Assembly (NCBI RefSeq): GCF_029227915.1
Contig: NC_079886.1
Span: 27,940,501-28,004,500, forward strand
Origin: Hydractinia symbiolongicarpus
Taxonomy: Eukaryota > Cnidaria > Hydrozoa > Anthoathecata > Hydractiniidae
Length of the DNA stretch: 64,000 nt
Direction of reading: 5' to 3'
The first letter of the stretch is position 1, and every line of letters begins with the position of its first letter. A model generated the notes under the pieces. The model saw only the letters and a list, made by a program, of their open reading frames with translations, did no database searches and was not told the origin of the DNA. Shown here piece after piece: positions 21,021 to 35,200 of this stretch. A program made the position numbers and the translations under genes.

Positions 21021-24000
21021 TGGTAACAAAATAATTTAAAAAATCGTTCGGGAAATGAGTTTACTCCCTGGGTACTTTCTTTGTATACATTCGACTATAC
21101 GGGCCAAGCCCGGGATTTACGGGAAATCGCGGGTTTTCGTTTGCCGGAGATTAAACTCCTTTTATTCAGCGTCTCATCAAGAATGAAATCGTTTTTGAAA
21201 ACTACAAGTCTCATGCGTTTTAGTGGTGAAAAAATAATTTAAAAAATCGTTCGGGAAATGAGTTTACTCCCTGGGTACTTTCTTTGTATACATTCGACTA
21301 TACGGGCCAAGCCCGGGATTTACGGGAAATCGCGGGTTTTCGTTTGCCGGCGATTAAACTTCTTTTATTCAGCGTCTCATCAAAAATGAAATTATTTTTG
21401 AAAACTACAAGTCTCATGCGTTTTAGTGGTGAAAAATAATTTAAAGAATCGTTCGGGAAATGAGTTTACTCCCTGCGTACTTTCTTTGTATACATTTGAC
21501 TATACGGGCCGAGTCTGGGATTTACGGGAAATCGCGGGTTTTTGTTTGCCGGCGATTAAACTCCTTTTATTCAGCGTCTCAACAAAAATGAAATCAGTTT
21601 TGAAAACTACAAGTCTCATGCGTCTTAGTGGTAAAAAAATAATTTAAAAAATCGTTCGGGAAATGAGTTTACTCCTAGTTTACTTTCTTTCTATACATTC
21701 GACTATGCGGGTTAAGCCCGGGATTTACGGGAACTCCCGGGTTTTCGTTTGCCGGCGATTAAACTCTTTTTATTCAGCGTCTCATCAAAAATGAAATCAG
21801 TTTTGAAAACTACAAGTCTCATGTGTTTTAGTGGTGAAAAAATAATTTAAAAAATCGTTCGGAAAATGAGTTTACTCCCTGGGTACTTTCTTTGTATACA
21901 TTCGACTATACGGCCGAGTCCGGGATATACGGGAAAGCGCAGGTTTTCGTTTGCCGGCGATTAAACTCCTTTTATTCAGCGTCTCATCAAAAATGAAATC
22001 ATTTTTAAAAACTACAAGTCTCATGCGTCCTAGTGGTAAAAAAATAATTTAAAAAATCGTTCGGGAAATGAGTTTACTCCCTGGGTACTTTCTTTGTATA
22101 CATTCGACTATACGGGCCAAGCCCGGGATTTACGGGAAATCGCGGGTTTTCGTTTGCCGGCGATTAAACTTCTTTTATTCAGCGTCTCATCAAAAATGAA
22201 ATCATTTTTGAAAACTACAAGTGTCATGCGTTTTAGTGGTGAAAATATAATTTAAAGAATCGTTCGGGAAATGAGTTTACTCCCTGCGTACTTTCTTTGT
22301 ATACTTTTGACTATACGGGCCGGTTCCGGGATTTAGGGGAAATCGCGGGTTTTCGTTTGCCGGAGATTAAACTCCTTTTATTCAGCGTCTCATCAAAAAC
22401 GAAATTATTTTTAAAAACTACAAGTCTCATGCGTTTTAGTAATGAAAAATAATTTAAGGAATCGTTCGGGAAATGAGTTTACTCCCTGGGTACTTTCTTT
22501 GTATACATTCGACTATACGGGCCAAGCCCGGGATTTACGGGAAATCGCGGGTTTTCGTTTGCCGGCGATTAAACTCCTTTTATTCAGCGTCTCAACAAAA
22601 ATGAAATCAGTTTTGAAAACTACAAGTCTCATGCGTCTTAGTGGTAAAAAAATAATTTAAAAAATCGTTCGGGAAATGAGTTTACTCCCAGTTTACTTTC
22701 TTTGTATACATTCGACTATACGGCCGAGTCCGGGATATACGGGAAAGCGCGGGTTTTTGTTTGCCGACGATTAAACTTCTTTTATTCAGCGTCTCATCAA
22801 AAATGAAATCATTTTTGAAAACTACAAGTGTCATGCGTTTTAGTGGTGAAAATATAATTTAAAGAATCGTTCGGGAAATGAGTTTACTCCCTGCGTACTT
22901 TCTTTGTATACTTTTGACTATACGGGCCGGTTCCGGGATTTAGGGGAAATCGCGGGTTTTCGTTTGCCGGAGATTAAACTCCTTTTATTCAGCGTCTCAT
23001 CAAAAACGAAATTATTTTTAAAAACTACAAGTCTCATGCGTTTTAGTAATGAAAAATAATTTAAGGAATCGTTCGGGAAATGAGTTTACTCCCTGGGTAC
23101 TTTCTTTGTATACATTCGACTATACGGGCCAAGCCCGGGATTTACGGGAAATCGCGGGTTTTCGTTTGCCGGCGATTAAACTCCTTTTATTCAGCGTCTC
23201 AACAAAAATGAAATCAGTTTTGAAAACTACAAGTCTCATGCGTCTTAGTGGTAAAAAAATAATTTAAAAAATCGTTCGGGAAATGAGTTTACTCCCAGTT
23301 TACTTTCTTTGTATACATTCGACTATACGGCCGAGTCCGGGATATACGGGAAAGCGCGGGTTTTTGTTTGCCGACGATTAAACTCCTTTTATTCAGCGTC
23401 TCATCAAAAATGAAATCATTTTTAAAAACTACAAGTCTCATGCGTCCTAGTGGTAACAAAACAATTTAAAAAATCGTTCGGGAAATGAGTTTACTCCCTG
23501 GGTACTTTCTTTGTATACATTCGACTATACGGGCCAAGCCCGGGATTTACGGGAAATGGCGAGTTTTCGTTTGCCGGCGATTAAACTTCTTTTATTCAGC
23601 GTCTCATCAAAAATGAAATCATTTTTGAAAACTACAAGTGTCATGCGTTTTAGTGGTGAAAATATAATTTAAAGAATCGTTCGGGGAATGAGTTTACTCC
23701 CTGCGTACTTTCTTTGTATACTTTTGACTATACGGGCCGGTTCCGGAATTTAGGGGAAATCGCGGGTTTTCGTTTGCCGGAGATTAAACTCCTTTTATTC
23801 AGCGTCTCATCAAAAATGAAATCATTTTTGAAAACTACAAGTCTCATGCGTTTTAGTGGTGAAAAAATAATTTAAAGAATCCTTCGGGAAATGAGTTTAC
23901 TCCCTGGGTACTTTCTTTGTATACATTCGACTAAACGGGCCAAGCCCGGGACTTACGGGAAATGGCGGGTTTTTGTTTGCCGGCGATTAAACTTCTTTTA

Positions 24001-27000
24001 TTCAGCGTCTCATCAAAAACGAAATTATTTTTAAAAACTACAAGTCTCATGCGTTATAGTGGTGAAAAATAATTTAAGGAATCGTTCGGGAAATGAGATA
24101 ACTCCCTGCGTACTTTCTTTGTATACTTTTCACTATACGAGCCGAGTCTGGGATTTACGGGAAATCGCGGGTTTTCGTTTGCCGGAGATTAAACTCCTTT
24201 TATTCAGCGTCTCATCAAGAATGAAATCGTTTTTGAAAACTACAAGTCTCATGCGTTTTAGTGGTGAAAAAATAATTTAAAAAATCGTTCGGGAAATGAG
24301 TTTACTCCCTGGGTACTTTCTTTGTATACATTCGACTATACGGCCGAGTCCGGGATATACGGGAAAGCGCAGGTTTTCGTTTGCCGGCGATTAAACTCCT
24401 TTTATTCAGCGTCTCATCAAAAATGAAATCATTTTTAAAAACTACAAGTCTCATGCGTCCTAGTGGTAAAAAAATAATTTAAAAAATCGTTCGGGAAATG
24501 AGTTTACTCCCTGGGTACTTTCTTTGTATACATTCGACTATACGGGCCAAGCCCGGGATTTACGGGAAATCGCGGGTTTTCGTTTGCCGGCGATTAAACT
24601 CCTTTTATTCAGCGTCTCAACAAAAATGAAATCAGTTTTGAAAACTACAAGTCTCATGCGTCTTAGTGGTAAAAAAATAATTTAAAAAATCGTTCGGGAA
24701 ATGAGTTTACTCCCAGTTTACTTTCTTTGTATACATTCGACTATACGGCCGAGTCCGGGATATACGGGAAAGCGCGGGTTTTTGTTTGCCGACGATTAAA
24801 CTCCTTTTATTCAGCGTCTCATCAAAAATGAAATCATTTTTAAAAACTACAAGTCTCATGCGTCCTAGTGGTAACAAAACAATTTAAAAAATCGTTCGGG
24901 AAATGAGTTTACTCCCTGGGTACTTTCTTTGTATACATTCGACTATACGGGCCAAGCCCGGGATTTACGGGAAATGGCGGGTTTTCGTTTGCCGGCGATT
25001 AAACTTCTTTTATTCAGCGTCTCATCAAAAATGAAATCATTTTTGAAAACTACAAGTGTCATGCGTTTTAGTGGTGAAAATATAATTTAAAGAATCGTTC
25101 GGGGAATGAGTTTACTCCCTGCGTACTTTCTTTGTATACTTTTGACTATACGGGCCGGTTCCGGGATTTAGGGGAAATCGCGGGTTTTCGTTTGCCGGAG
25201 ATTAAACTCCTTTTATTCAGCGTCTCATCAAAAATGAAATCATTTTTGAAAACTACAAGTCTCATGCGTTTTAGTGGTGAAAAAATAATTTAAAGAATCC
25301 TTCGGGAAATGAGTTTACTCCCTGGGTACTTTCTTTGTATACATTCGACTAAACGGGCCAAGCCCGGGACTTACGGGAAATGGCGGGTTTTTGTTTGCCG
25401 GCGATTAAACTTCTTTTATTCAGCGTCTCATCAAAAACGAAATTATTTTTAAAAACTACAAGTCTCATGCGTTTTAGTGGTGAAAAATAATTTAAGGAAT
25501 CGTTCGGGAAATGAGATAACTCCCTGCGTACTTTCTTTGTATACTTTTCACTATACGAGCCGAGTCTGGGATTTACGGGAAATCGCGGGTTTTCGTTTGC
25601 CGGAGATTAAACTCCTTTTATTCAGCGTCTCATCAAGAATGAAATCGTTTTTGAAAACTACAAGTCTCATGCGTTTTAGTGGTGAAAAAATAATTTAAAA
25701 AATCGTTCGGGAAATGAGTTTACTCCCTGGGTACTTTCTTTGTATACATTCGACTATACGGCCGAGTCCGGGATATACGGGAAAGCGCAGGTTTTCGTTT
25801 GCCGGCGATTAAACTCCTTTTATTCAGCGTCTCATCAAAAATGAAATCATTTTTAAAAACTACAAGTCTCATGCGTCCTAGTGGTAAAAAAATAATTTAA
25901 AAAATCGTTCGTGAAATGAGTTTACTCCCTGGGTACTTTCTTTGTATACATTCGACTATACGGGCCAAGCCCGGGATTTACGGGAAATCGCGGGTTTTCG
26001 TTTGCCGGCGATTAAACTTCTTTTATTCAGCGTCTCATCAAAAATGAAATCATTTTTGAAAACTACAAGTGTCATGCGTTTTAGTGGTGAAAATATAATT
26101 TAAAAAATCGTTCGGGAAATGAGTTTACTCCCTGCGTACTTTCTTTGTATACTTTTGACTATACGGGCCGGTTCCGGGATTTAGGGGAAATCGCGGGTTT
26201 TCGTTTGCCGGAGATTAAACTCCTTTTATTCAGCGTCTCATCAAAAACGAAATTATTTTTAAAAACTACAAGTCTCATGCGTTTTAGTAATGAAAAATAA
26301 TTTAAGGAATCGTTCGGGAAATGAGTTTACTCCCTGGGTACTTTCTTTGTATACATTCGACTATACGGGCCAAGCCCGGGATTTACGGGAAATCGCGGGT
26401 TTTCGTTTGCCGGCGATTAAACTCCTTTTATTCAGCGTCTCAACAAAAATGAAATCAGTTTTGAAAACTACAAGTCTCATGCGTCTTAGTGGTAAAAAAA
26501 TAATTTAAAAAATCGTTCGGGAAATGAGTTTACTCCCAGTTTACTTTCTTTGTATACATTCGACTATACGGCCGAGTCCGGGATATACGGGAAAGCGCGG
26601 GTTTTTGTTTGCTGACGATTAAACTCTTTTTATTCAGCGTCTCATCAAAAATGAAATCATTTTTAAAAACTACAAGTCTCATGCGTCCTAGTGGTAACAA
26701 AACAATTTAAAAAATCGTTCGGGAAATGAGTTTACTCCCTGGGTACTTTCTTTGTATACATTCGACTATACGGGCCAAGCCCGGGATTTACGGGAAATGG
26801 CGGGTTTTCGTTTGCCGGCGATTAAACTTCTTTTATTCAGCGTCTCATCAAAAATGAAATCATTTTTGAAAACTACAAGTGTCATGCGTTTTAGTGGTGA
26901 AAATATAATTTAAAGAATCGTTCGGGGAATGAGTTTACTCCCTGCGTACTTTCTTTGTATACTTTTGACTATACGGGCCGGTTCCGGGATTTAGGGGAAA

Positions 27001-30000
27001 TCGCGGGTTTTCGTTTGCCGGAGATTAAACTCCTTTTATTCAGCGTCTCATCAAAAATGAAATCATTTTTGAAAACTACAAGTCTCATGCGTTTTAGTGG
27101 TGAAAAAATAATTTAAAGAATCCTTCGGGAAATGAGTTTACTCCCTGGGTACTTTCTTTGTATACATTCGACTAAACGGGCCAAGCCCGGGACTTACGGG
27201 AAATGGCGGGTTTTTGTTTGCCGGCGATTAAACTTCTTTTATTCAGCGTCTCATCAAAAACGAAATTATTTTTAAAAACTACAAGTCTCATGCGTTATAG
27301 TGGTGAAAAATAATTTAAGGAATCGTTCGGGAAATGAGATAACTCCCTGCGTACTTTCTTTGTATACTTTTCACTATACGAGCCGAGTCTGGGATTTACG
27401 GGAAATCGCGGGTTTTCGTTTGCCGGAGATTAAACTCCTTTTATTCAGCGTCTCATCAAGAATGAAATCGTTTTTGAAAACTACAAGTCTCATGCGTTTT
27501 AGTGGTGAAAAAATAATTTAAAAAATCGTTCGGGAAATGAGTTTACTCCCTGGGTACTTTTTTTTGTATACATTCGACTATACGGCCGAGTCCGGGATAT
27601 ACGGGAAAGCGCAGGTTTTCGTTTGCCGGCGATTAAACTCCTTTTATTCAGCGTCTCATCAAAAATGAAATCATTTTTAAAAACTACAAGTCTCATGCGT
27701 CCTAGTGGTAAAAAAATAATTTAAAAAATCGTTCGGGAAATGAGTTTACTCCCTGGGTACTTTCTTTGTATACATTCGACTATACGGGCCAAGCCCGGGA
27801 TTTACGGGAAATCGCGGGTTTTCGTTTGCCGGCGATTAAACTCCTTTTATTCAGCGTCTCAACAAAAATGAAATCAGTTTTGAAAACTACAAGTCTCATG
27901 CGTCTTAGTGGTAAAAAAATAATTTAAAAAATCGTTCGGGAAATGAGTTTACTCCCAGTTTACTTTCTTTGTATACATTCGACTATACGGCCGAGTCCGG
28001 GATATACGGGAAAGCGCGGGTTTTTGTTTGCCGACGATTAAACTCCTTTTATTCAGCGTCTCATCAAAAATGAAATCATTTTTAAAAACTACAAGTCTCA
28101 TGCGTCCTAGTGGTAACAAAACAATTTAAAAAATCGTTCGGGAAATGAGTTTACTCCCTGGGTACTTTCTTTGTATACATTCGAATATACGGGCCAAGCC
28201 CGGGATTTACGGGAAATGGCGGGTTTTCGTTTGCCGGCGATTAAACTTCTTTTATTCAGCGTCTCATCAAAAATGAAATCATTTTTGAAAACTACAAGTG
28301 TCATGCGTTTTAGTGGTGAAAATATAATTTAAAGAATCGTTCGGGGAATGAGTTTACTCCCTGCGTACTTTCTTTGTATACTTTTGACTATACGGGCCGG
28401 TTCCGGGATTTAGGGGAAATCGCGGGTTTTCGTTTGCCGGAGATTAAACTCCTTTTATTCAGCGTCTCATCAAAAATGAAATCATTTTTGAAAACTACAA
28501 GTCTCATGCGTTTTAGTGGTGAAAAAATAATTTAAAGAATCCTTCGGGAAATGAGTTTACTCCCTGGGTACTTTCTTTGTATACATTCGACTAAACGGGC
28601 CAAGCCCGGGACTTACGGGAAATGGCGGGTTTTTGTTTGCCGGCGATTAAACTTCTTTTATTCAGCGTCTCATCAAAAACGAAATTATTTTTAAAAACTA
28701 CAAGTCTCATGCGTTTTAGTGGTGAAAAATAATTTAAGGAATCGTTCGGGAAATGAGATAACTCCCTGCGTACTTTCTTTGTATACTTTTCACTATACGA
28801 GCCGAGTCTGGGATTTACGGGAAATCGCGGGTTTTCGTTTGCCGGAGATTAAACTCCTTTTATTCAGCGTCTCATCAAGAATGAAATCGTTTTTGAAAAC
28901 TACAAGTCTCATGCGTTTTAGTGGTGAAAAAATAATTTAAAAAATCGTTCGGGAAATGAGTTTACTCCCTGGGTACTTTCTTTGTATACATTCGACTATA
29001 CGGCCGAGTCCGGGATATACGGGAAAGCGCAGGTTTTCGTTTGCCGGCGATTAAACTCCTTTTATTCAGCGTCTCATCAAAAATGAAATCATTTTTAAAA
29101 ACTACAAGTCTCATGCGTCCTAGTGGTAAAAAAATAATTTAAAAAATCGTTCGTGAAATGAGTTTACTCCCTGGGTACTTTCTTTGTATACATTCGACTA
29201 TACGGGCCAAGCCCGGGATTTACGGGAAATCGCGGGTTTTCGTTTGCCGGCGATTAAACTTCTTTTATTCAGCGTCTCATCAAAAATGAAATCATTTTTG
29301 AAAACTACAAGTGTCATGCGTTTTAGTGGTGAAAATATAATTTAAAAAATCGTTCGGGAAATGAGTTTACTCCCTGCGTACTTTCTTTGTATACTTTTGA
29401 CTATACGGGCCGGTTCCGGGATTTAGGGGAAATCGCGGGTTTTCGTTTGCCGGAGATTAAACTCCTTTTATTCAGCGTCTCATCAAAAATGAAATCATTT
29501 TTGAAAACTACAAGTCTCATGCGTTTTAGTGGTGAAAAAAAAATTTAAAGAATCCTTCGGGAAATGAGTTTACTCCCTGGGTACTTTCTTTGTATACATT
29601 CGACTATACGGGCCAAGCCCGGGACTTACGGGAAATGGCGGGTTTTTGTTTGCCGGCGATTAAACTTCTTTTATTCAGCGTCTCATCAAAAACGAAATTA
29701 TTTTTAAAAACTACAAGTCTCATGCGTTTTAGTAATGAAAAATAATTTAAGGAATCGTTCGGGAAATGAGTTTAGTCCCTGCGTACTTTCTTTGTATACT
29801 TTACACTATACGGGCCGAGTCTGGGATTTACGGGAAATAGCGGGTTTTCGTTTGCCGGCGATTAAACTCCTTTTATTCAGCGTCTCAACAAAAATGAAAT
29901 CAGTTTTGAAAACTACAAGTCTCATGCGTCTTAGTGGTAAAAAAATAATTTAAAAAATCGTTCGGAAAATGAGTTTACTCCCTGGGTACTTTCTTTGTAT

Positions 30001-30969
30001 ACATTCGACTATACGGCCGAGTCCGGGATATACGGGAAAGCGCAGGTTTTCGTTTGCCGGCGATTAAACTTCTTTTATTCAGCGTCTCATCAAAAATGAA
30101 ATCATTTTTAAAAACTACAAGTCTCATGCGTCCTAGTGGTAAAAAAATAATTTAAAAAATCGTTTGGGAAATGAGTTTACTCCCTGGGTACTTTCTTTGT
30201 ATACATTCGACTATACGGGCCAAGCCCGGGATTTACGGGAAATCGCGGGTTTTCGTTTGCCGGCGATTAAACTTCTTTTATTCAGCGTCTCATCAAAAAT
30301 GAAATCATTTTTGAAAACTACAAGTGTCATGCGTTTTAGTGGTGAAAATATAATTTAAAGAATCGTTCGGGAAATGAGTTTACTCCCTGCGTACTTTCTT
30401 TGTATACTTTTGACTATACGGGCCAGTTCCGGGATTTAGGGGAAATCGCGGGTTTTCGTTTGCCGGAGATTAAACTCCTTTTATTCAGCGTCTCATCAAA
30501 AATGAAATCATTTTTGAAAACTACAAGTCTCATGCGTTTTAGTGGTGAAAAAAAAATTTAAAGAATCCTTCGGGAAATGAGTTTACTCCGTGGGTACTTT
30601 CTTTGTATACATTCGACTATACGGGCCAAGCCCGGGACTTACGGGAAATGGCGGGTTTTTGTTTGCCGGCGATTAAACTTCTTTTATTCAGCGTCTCATC
30701 AAAAACGAAATTATTTTTAAAAACTACAAGTCTCATGCGTTTTAGTGGTGAAAAATAATTTAAGGAATCGTTCGGGAAATGAGTTTACTCCCTGCGTACT
30801 TTCTTTGTATACTTTACACTATACGGGCCGAGTCTGGGATTTACGGGAAATCGCAGGTTTTCGTTTGCCGGAGATTAAACTCCTTTTATTCAGCGTCTCA
30901 TCAAGAATGAAATCGTTTTTGAAAACTACAAGTCTCATGCGTTTTAGTGGTGAAAAAATGATTTAAAAA

Positions 30970-31040
30970 ATCGTTCGGAAAATGAGTTTACTCCCTGGGT
31001 AAGAAAGTACCCAGGGAGTAAACTCATTTCCCGAACGATT
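30970..31040. repeat. Near-perfect palindrome at inversion junction 2 (R to F switch)
   Basis: The R array ends with ctccctgggta at 31001. The F array starts with agaaagtacccagggag at 31002. The arms tactccctgggta and tacccagggagta pair around a 6-nt centre (31002-31007), and the pairing extends outward through gagtttac/gtaaactc and ttcgg/ccgaa with single mismatches. The entire R and F arrays then form a very large inverted repeat. Monomer order is partly mirrored. Moving out on each side, one meets a gccatttcccgtaag type, then a cccctaaatcccgg type, then a gacacttgtag/gaagtttaatcgcc type, with one extra monomer next to the axis on the R side. Confidence 0.9.
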
Positions 31041-32288
31041 TTTTAAATTAATTTTATACCACTAAAACGCATAAGACTTGTATTTTTCAAAAATAATTTC
31101 GTTTTTGATGAGACGCTGAATAAAAGAAGTTTAATCACCGGCAAACAAAAACCCGCCATTTCCCGTAAGTCCCGGGCTTGGCCCGTACAGTCGAATGTAT
31201 ACAAAGAAAGTACCCAGGGAGTAAACTCATTTCCCGAAGGATTCTTTAAATTATTTTTTCACCACTAAAACGCATGAGACTTGTAGTTTTCAAAAATGAT
31301 TTCATTTTTGATGAGACGCTGAATAAAAGGAGTTTAATCTCCGGCAAACGAAAACCCGCGATTTCCCCTAAATCCCGGAACCGGCCCGTGTAGTCAAAAG
31401 TATACAAAGAAAGTACGCAGGGAGTAAACTCATTTCCCGAACGATTCTTTAAATTATATTTTCACCACTAAAACGCATGACACTTGTAGTTTTCAAAAAT
31501 GATTTCATTTTTGATGAGACGCTAAATAAAAGAAGTTTAATCGCCGGCAAACGAAAACCCGCGATTTCCCGTAAATCCCGGGCTTGGCCCGTATAGTCGA
31601 ATGTATACAAAGAAAGTACCCAGGGAGTAAACTCATTTGCCGAACGATTTTTTAAATTATTTTTTTACCACTAAGACGCATGAGACTTGTAGTTTTCAAA
31701 TATGATTTCATTTTTGATAAGACGCTGAATAAAAGGAGTTTAATCGCCGGCAAACGAAAACCCGCGATTTCCCGTAAGTCCCGGGCTTGGCCCGTATAGT
31801 CGAATGTATACAAAGAAAGTACCCAGGGAGTAAACTCATTTCCCGAAGGGATCTTTAAATTATTTTTTCACCACTAAAACGCATGAAACTTGTAGTTTTC
31901 AAAAATAATTTCATTTTTGATGAGACGCTGAATAAAAGAAGTTTAATCGCCGGGAAACGAAAACCCGCGATTTCCCGTAAATCCCGGGCTTGGCCCGTAT
32001 AGTCAAAAGTATACAAAGAAAGTACCCAGGGAGTAAACTCATTTCCCGAACGATTCTTTAAATCATTTTTTCAACACTAAAACGCATAAGAATTGTAGTT
32101 TTCAAAACTGATTTCATTTTTGATGAGACGCTGAATAAAGGGAGTTTAATCTCCGGCAAACAAAAACCCGCGATTCACCCTAAATCCTGGAACCGGCCGG
32201 TATAGTCGAATGTATACAAAGAAAGTACGCAGGGAGTAAACTCATTTCCCGAACGATTCTTTAAATTATATTTTCACCACTAAAACGC

Positions 32289-35200
32289 ATGACACTTGTA
32301 TTTTTCAAAAATAATTTCGTTTTTGATGAGACGCTGAATAAAAGAAGTTTAATCACCGGCAAACAAAAACCCGCCATTTCCCGTAAGTCCCGGGCTTGGC
32401 CCGTACAGTCGAATGTATACAAAGAAAGTACCCAGGGAGTAAACTCATTTCCCGAAGGATTCTTTAAATTATTTTTTCACCAGTAAAACGCATGAGACTT
32501 GTAGTTTTCAAAAATGATTTCATTTTTGATGAGACGCTGAATAAAAGGAGTTTAATCTCCGGCAAACGAAAACCCGCGATTTCCCCTAAATCCCGGAACC
32601 GGCCCGTGTAGTCAAAAGTATACAAAGAAAGTACGCAGGGAGTAAACTCATTTCCCGAACGATTCTTTAAATTATATTTTCACCACTAAAACGCATGACA
32701 CTTGTAGTTTTCAAAAATGATTTCATTTTTGATGAGACGCTGAATAAAAGAAGTTTAATCGCCGGCAAACGAAAACCCGCGATTTCCCGTAAATCCCGGG
32801 CTTGGCCCGTATAGTCGAATGTATACAAAGAAAGTACCCAGGGAGTAAACTCATTTGCCGAACGATTTTTTAAATTATTTTTTTACCACTAAGACGCATG
32901 AGACTTGTAGTTTTCAAATATGATTTCATTTTTGATAAGACGCTGAATAAAAGGAGTTTAATCGCCGGCAAACGAAAACCCGCGATTTCCCGTAAGTCCC
33001 GGGCTTGGCCCGTATAGTCGAATGTATACAAAGAAAGTACCCAGGGAGTAAACTCATTTCCCGAAGGGATCTTTAAATTATTTTTTCACCACTAAAACGC
33101 ATGAAACTTGTAGTTTTCAAAAATAATTTCATTTTTGATGAGACGCTGAATAAAAGAAGTTTAATCGCCGGGAAACGAAAACCCGCGATTTCCCGTAAAT
33201 CCCGGGCTTGGCCCGTATAGTCAAAAGTATACAAAGAAAGTACCCAGGGAGTAAACTCATTTCCCGAACGATTCTTTAAATCATTTTTTCAACACTAAAA
33301 CGCATAAGAATTGTAGTTTTCAAAACTGATTTCATTTTTGATGAGACGCTGAATAAAGGGAGTTTAATCTCCGGCAAACAAAAACCCGCGATTCACCCTA
33401 AATCCTGGAACCGGCCGGTATAGTCGAATGTATACAAAGAAAGTACGCAGGGAGTAAACTCATTTCCCGAACGATTCTTTAAATTATATTTTCACCACTA
33501 AAACGCATGACACTTGTAGTTTTCAAAAATGATTTCATTTTTGATGAGACGCTGAATAAAAGAAGTTTAATCGCCGGCAAACGAAAACCCGCGATTTCCC
33601 GTAAATCCCGGGCTTGGCCCGTATAGTCGAATGTATACAAAGAAAGTACCCAGGGAGTAAACTCATTTGCCGAACGATTTTTTAAATTATTTTTTTACCA
33701 CTGAGACGCATGAGACTTGTAGTTTTCAAATATGATTTCATTTTTGATAAGACGCTGAATAAAAGGAGTTTAATCGTTGGCAAACGAAAACCCGCGATTT
33801 CCCGTAAGTCCCTGGCTTGGCCCGTATAGTCGAATGTATACAAAGAAAGTACCCAGGGAGTAAACTCATTTCCCGAAGGGATCTTTAAATTATTTTTTCA
33901 CCACTAAAACGCATGAGACTTGTAGTTTTCAAAAATAATTTCATTTTTGATGAGACGCTGAATAAAAGAAGTTTAATCGCCGGGAAACGAAAACCCGCGA
34001 TTTCCCGTAAATCCCGGGCTTGGCCCGTATAGTCAAATGTATACAAAGAAAGTACCCAGGGAGTAAACTCATTTCCCGAACGATTTTTTAAATTATTTTT
34101 TTACCACTTAGACGCATGAGACTTGTAGTTTTCAAATATGATTTCATTTTTGATGAGACGCTGAATAAAAGGAGTTTAATCGCCGGCAAACGAAAACCCG
34201 CGATTTCCCGTAAACCCCGGACTCGGCCGGTATAGTCAAAAGTATACAAAGAAAGTACCCAGGGAGTAAACTCATTTCCCGAACGATTCTTTAAATCATT
34301 TTTTCAACACTAAAACGCATAAGAATTGTAGTTTTCAAAACTGATTTCATTTTTGATGAGACGCTGAATAAAGGGAGTTTAATCTCCGGCAAACAAAAAC
34401 CCGCGATTCACCCTAAATCCTGGAACCGGCCGGTATAGTCGAATGTATACAAAGAAAGTACGCAGGGAGTAAACTCATTTCCCGAACGATTCTTTAACTT
34501 ATATTTTCACCACTAAAACGCATGAGATTTGTAGTTTTCAAAAATGATTTCATTTTTGATGAGACGCTGAATAAAAGAAGTTTAATCGCCGGCAAACGAA
34601 AACCCGCGATTTCCCGTAAATCCAGGGCTTGGCCCGTATAGTCGAATGTATACAAAGAAAGTACCCAGGGAGTAAACTCATTTCCCGAACGATTTTTTAA
34701 ATTATTTTTTTACCACTAAGACGCATGAGACTTGTAGTTTTTAAAAATGAATTCATTTTTGATGAGACGCTGAATAAAAGGAGTTTAATCGCCGGCAAAC
34801 GAAAACCCGGGAGTTCCCGTAAATCCCAGACTCGGCCCGTATAGTGAAAAGTATACAAAGAAAGTACGCAGGGAGTAAACTCATTTCCCGAACGATTCCT
34901 TAAATTATTTTTCACCACTAAAACGCATGAGACTTGTATTTTTCAAAAATAATTTCGTTTTTGATGAGACGCTGAATAAAAGAAGTTTAATCGCCGGCAA
35001 ACAAAAACCCGCCATTTCCCGTAAGTCCCGGGCTTGGCCCGTACAGTCGAATGTATACAAAGAAAGTACCCAGGGAGTAAACTAATTTCCCAAAGGATTC
35101 TTTAAATTATTTTTTCACCACTAAAACGCATGAGACTTGTAGTTTTCAAAAATGATTTCATTTTTGATGAGACGCTGAATAAAAGGAGTTTAATCTCCGG

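Larger units (their letters stand above)
11219..31001 (-). repeat. 203-bp satellite array, inverted block R (part 2, about 97 monomers)
   Basis: This is a continuous R-orientation array with no gene. Higher-order structure is plain. The block at 14540-15550 recurs at about 15553-16563 (offset 1013, five monomers), marked by aatggcgggttctcg and by gactaaacgggcc. Seven-monomer steps of 1418 bp link 18184 to 19602, 18589 to 20007 and 24059 to 25477, and a 1419-bp step links 27300 to 28719. A three-monomer step of 607 bp links 22442 to 23049. Late in the block the variant gagataactccctg marks related units at about 24096, 25514, 27337 and 28756. These offsets are sums of whole monomers minus a few bases, as expected from unequal crossing-over or replication slippage. 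Confidence 0.97.
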
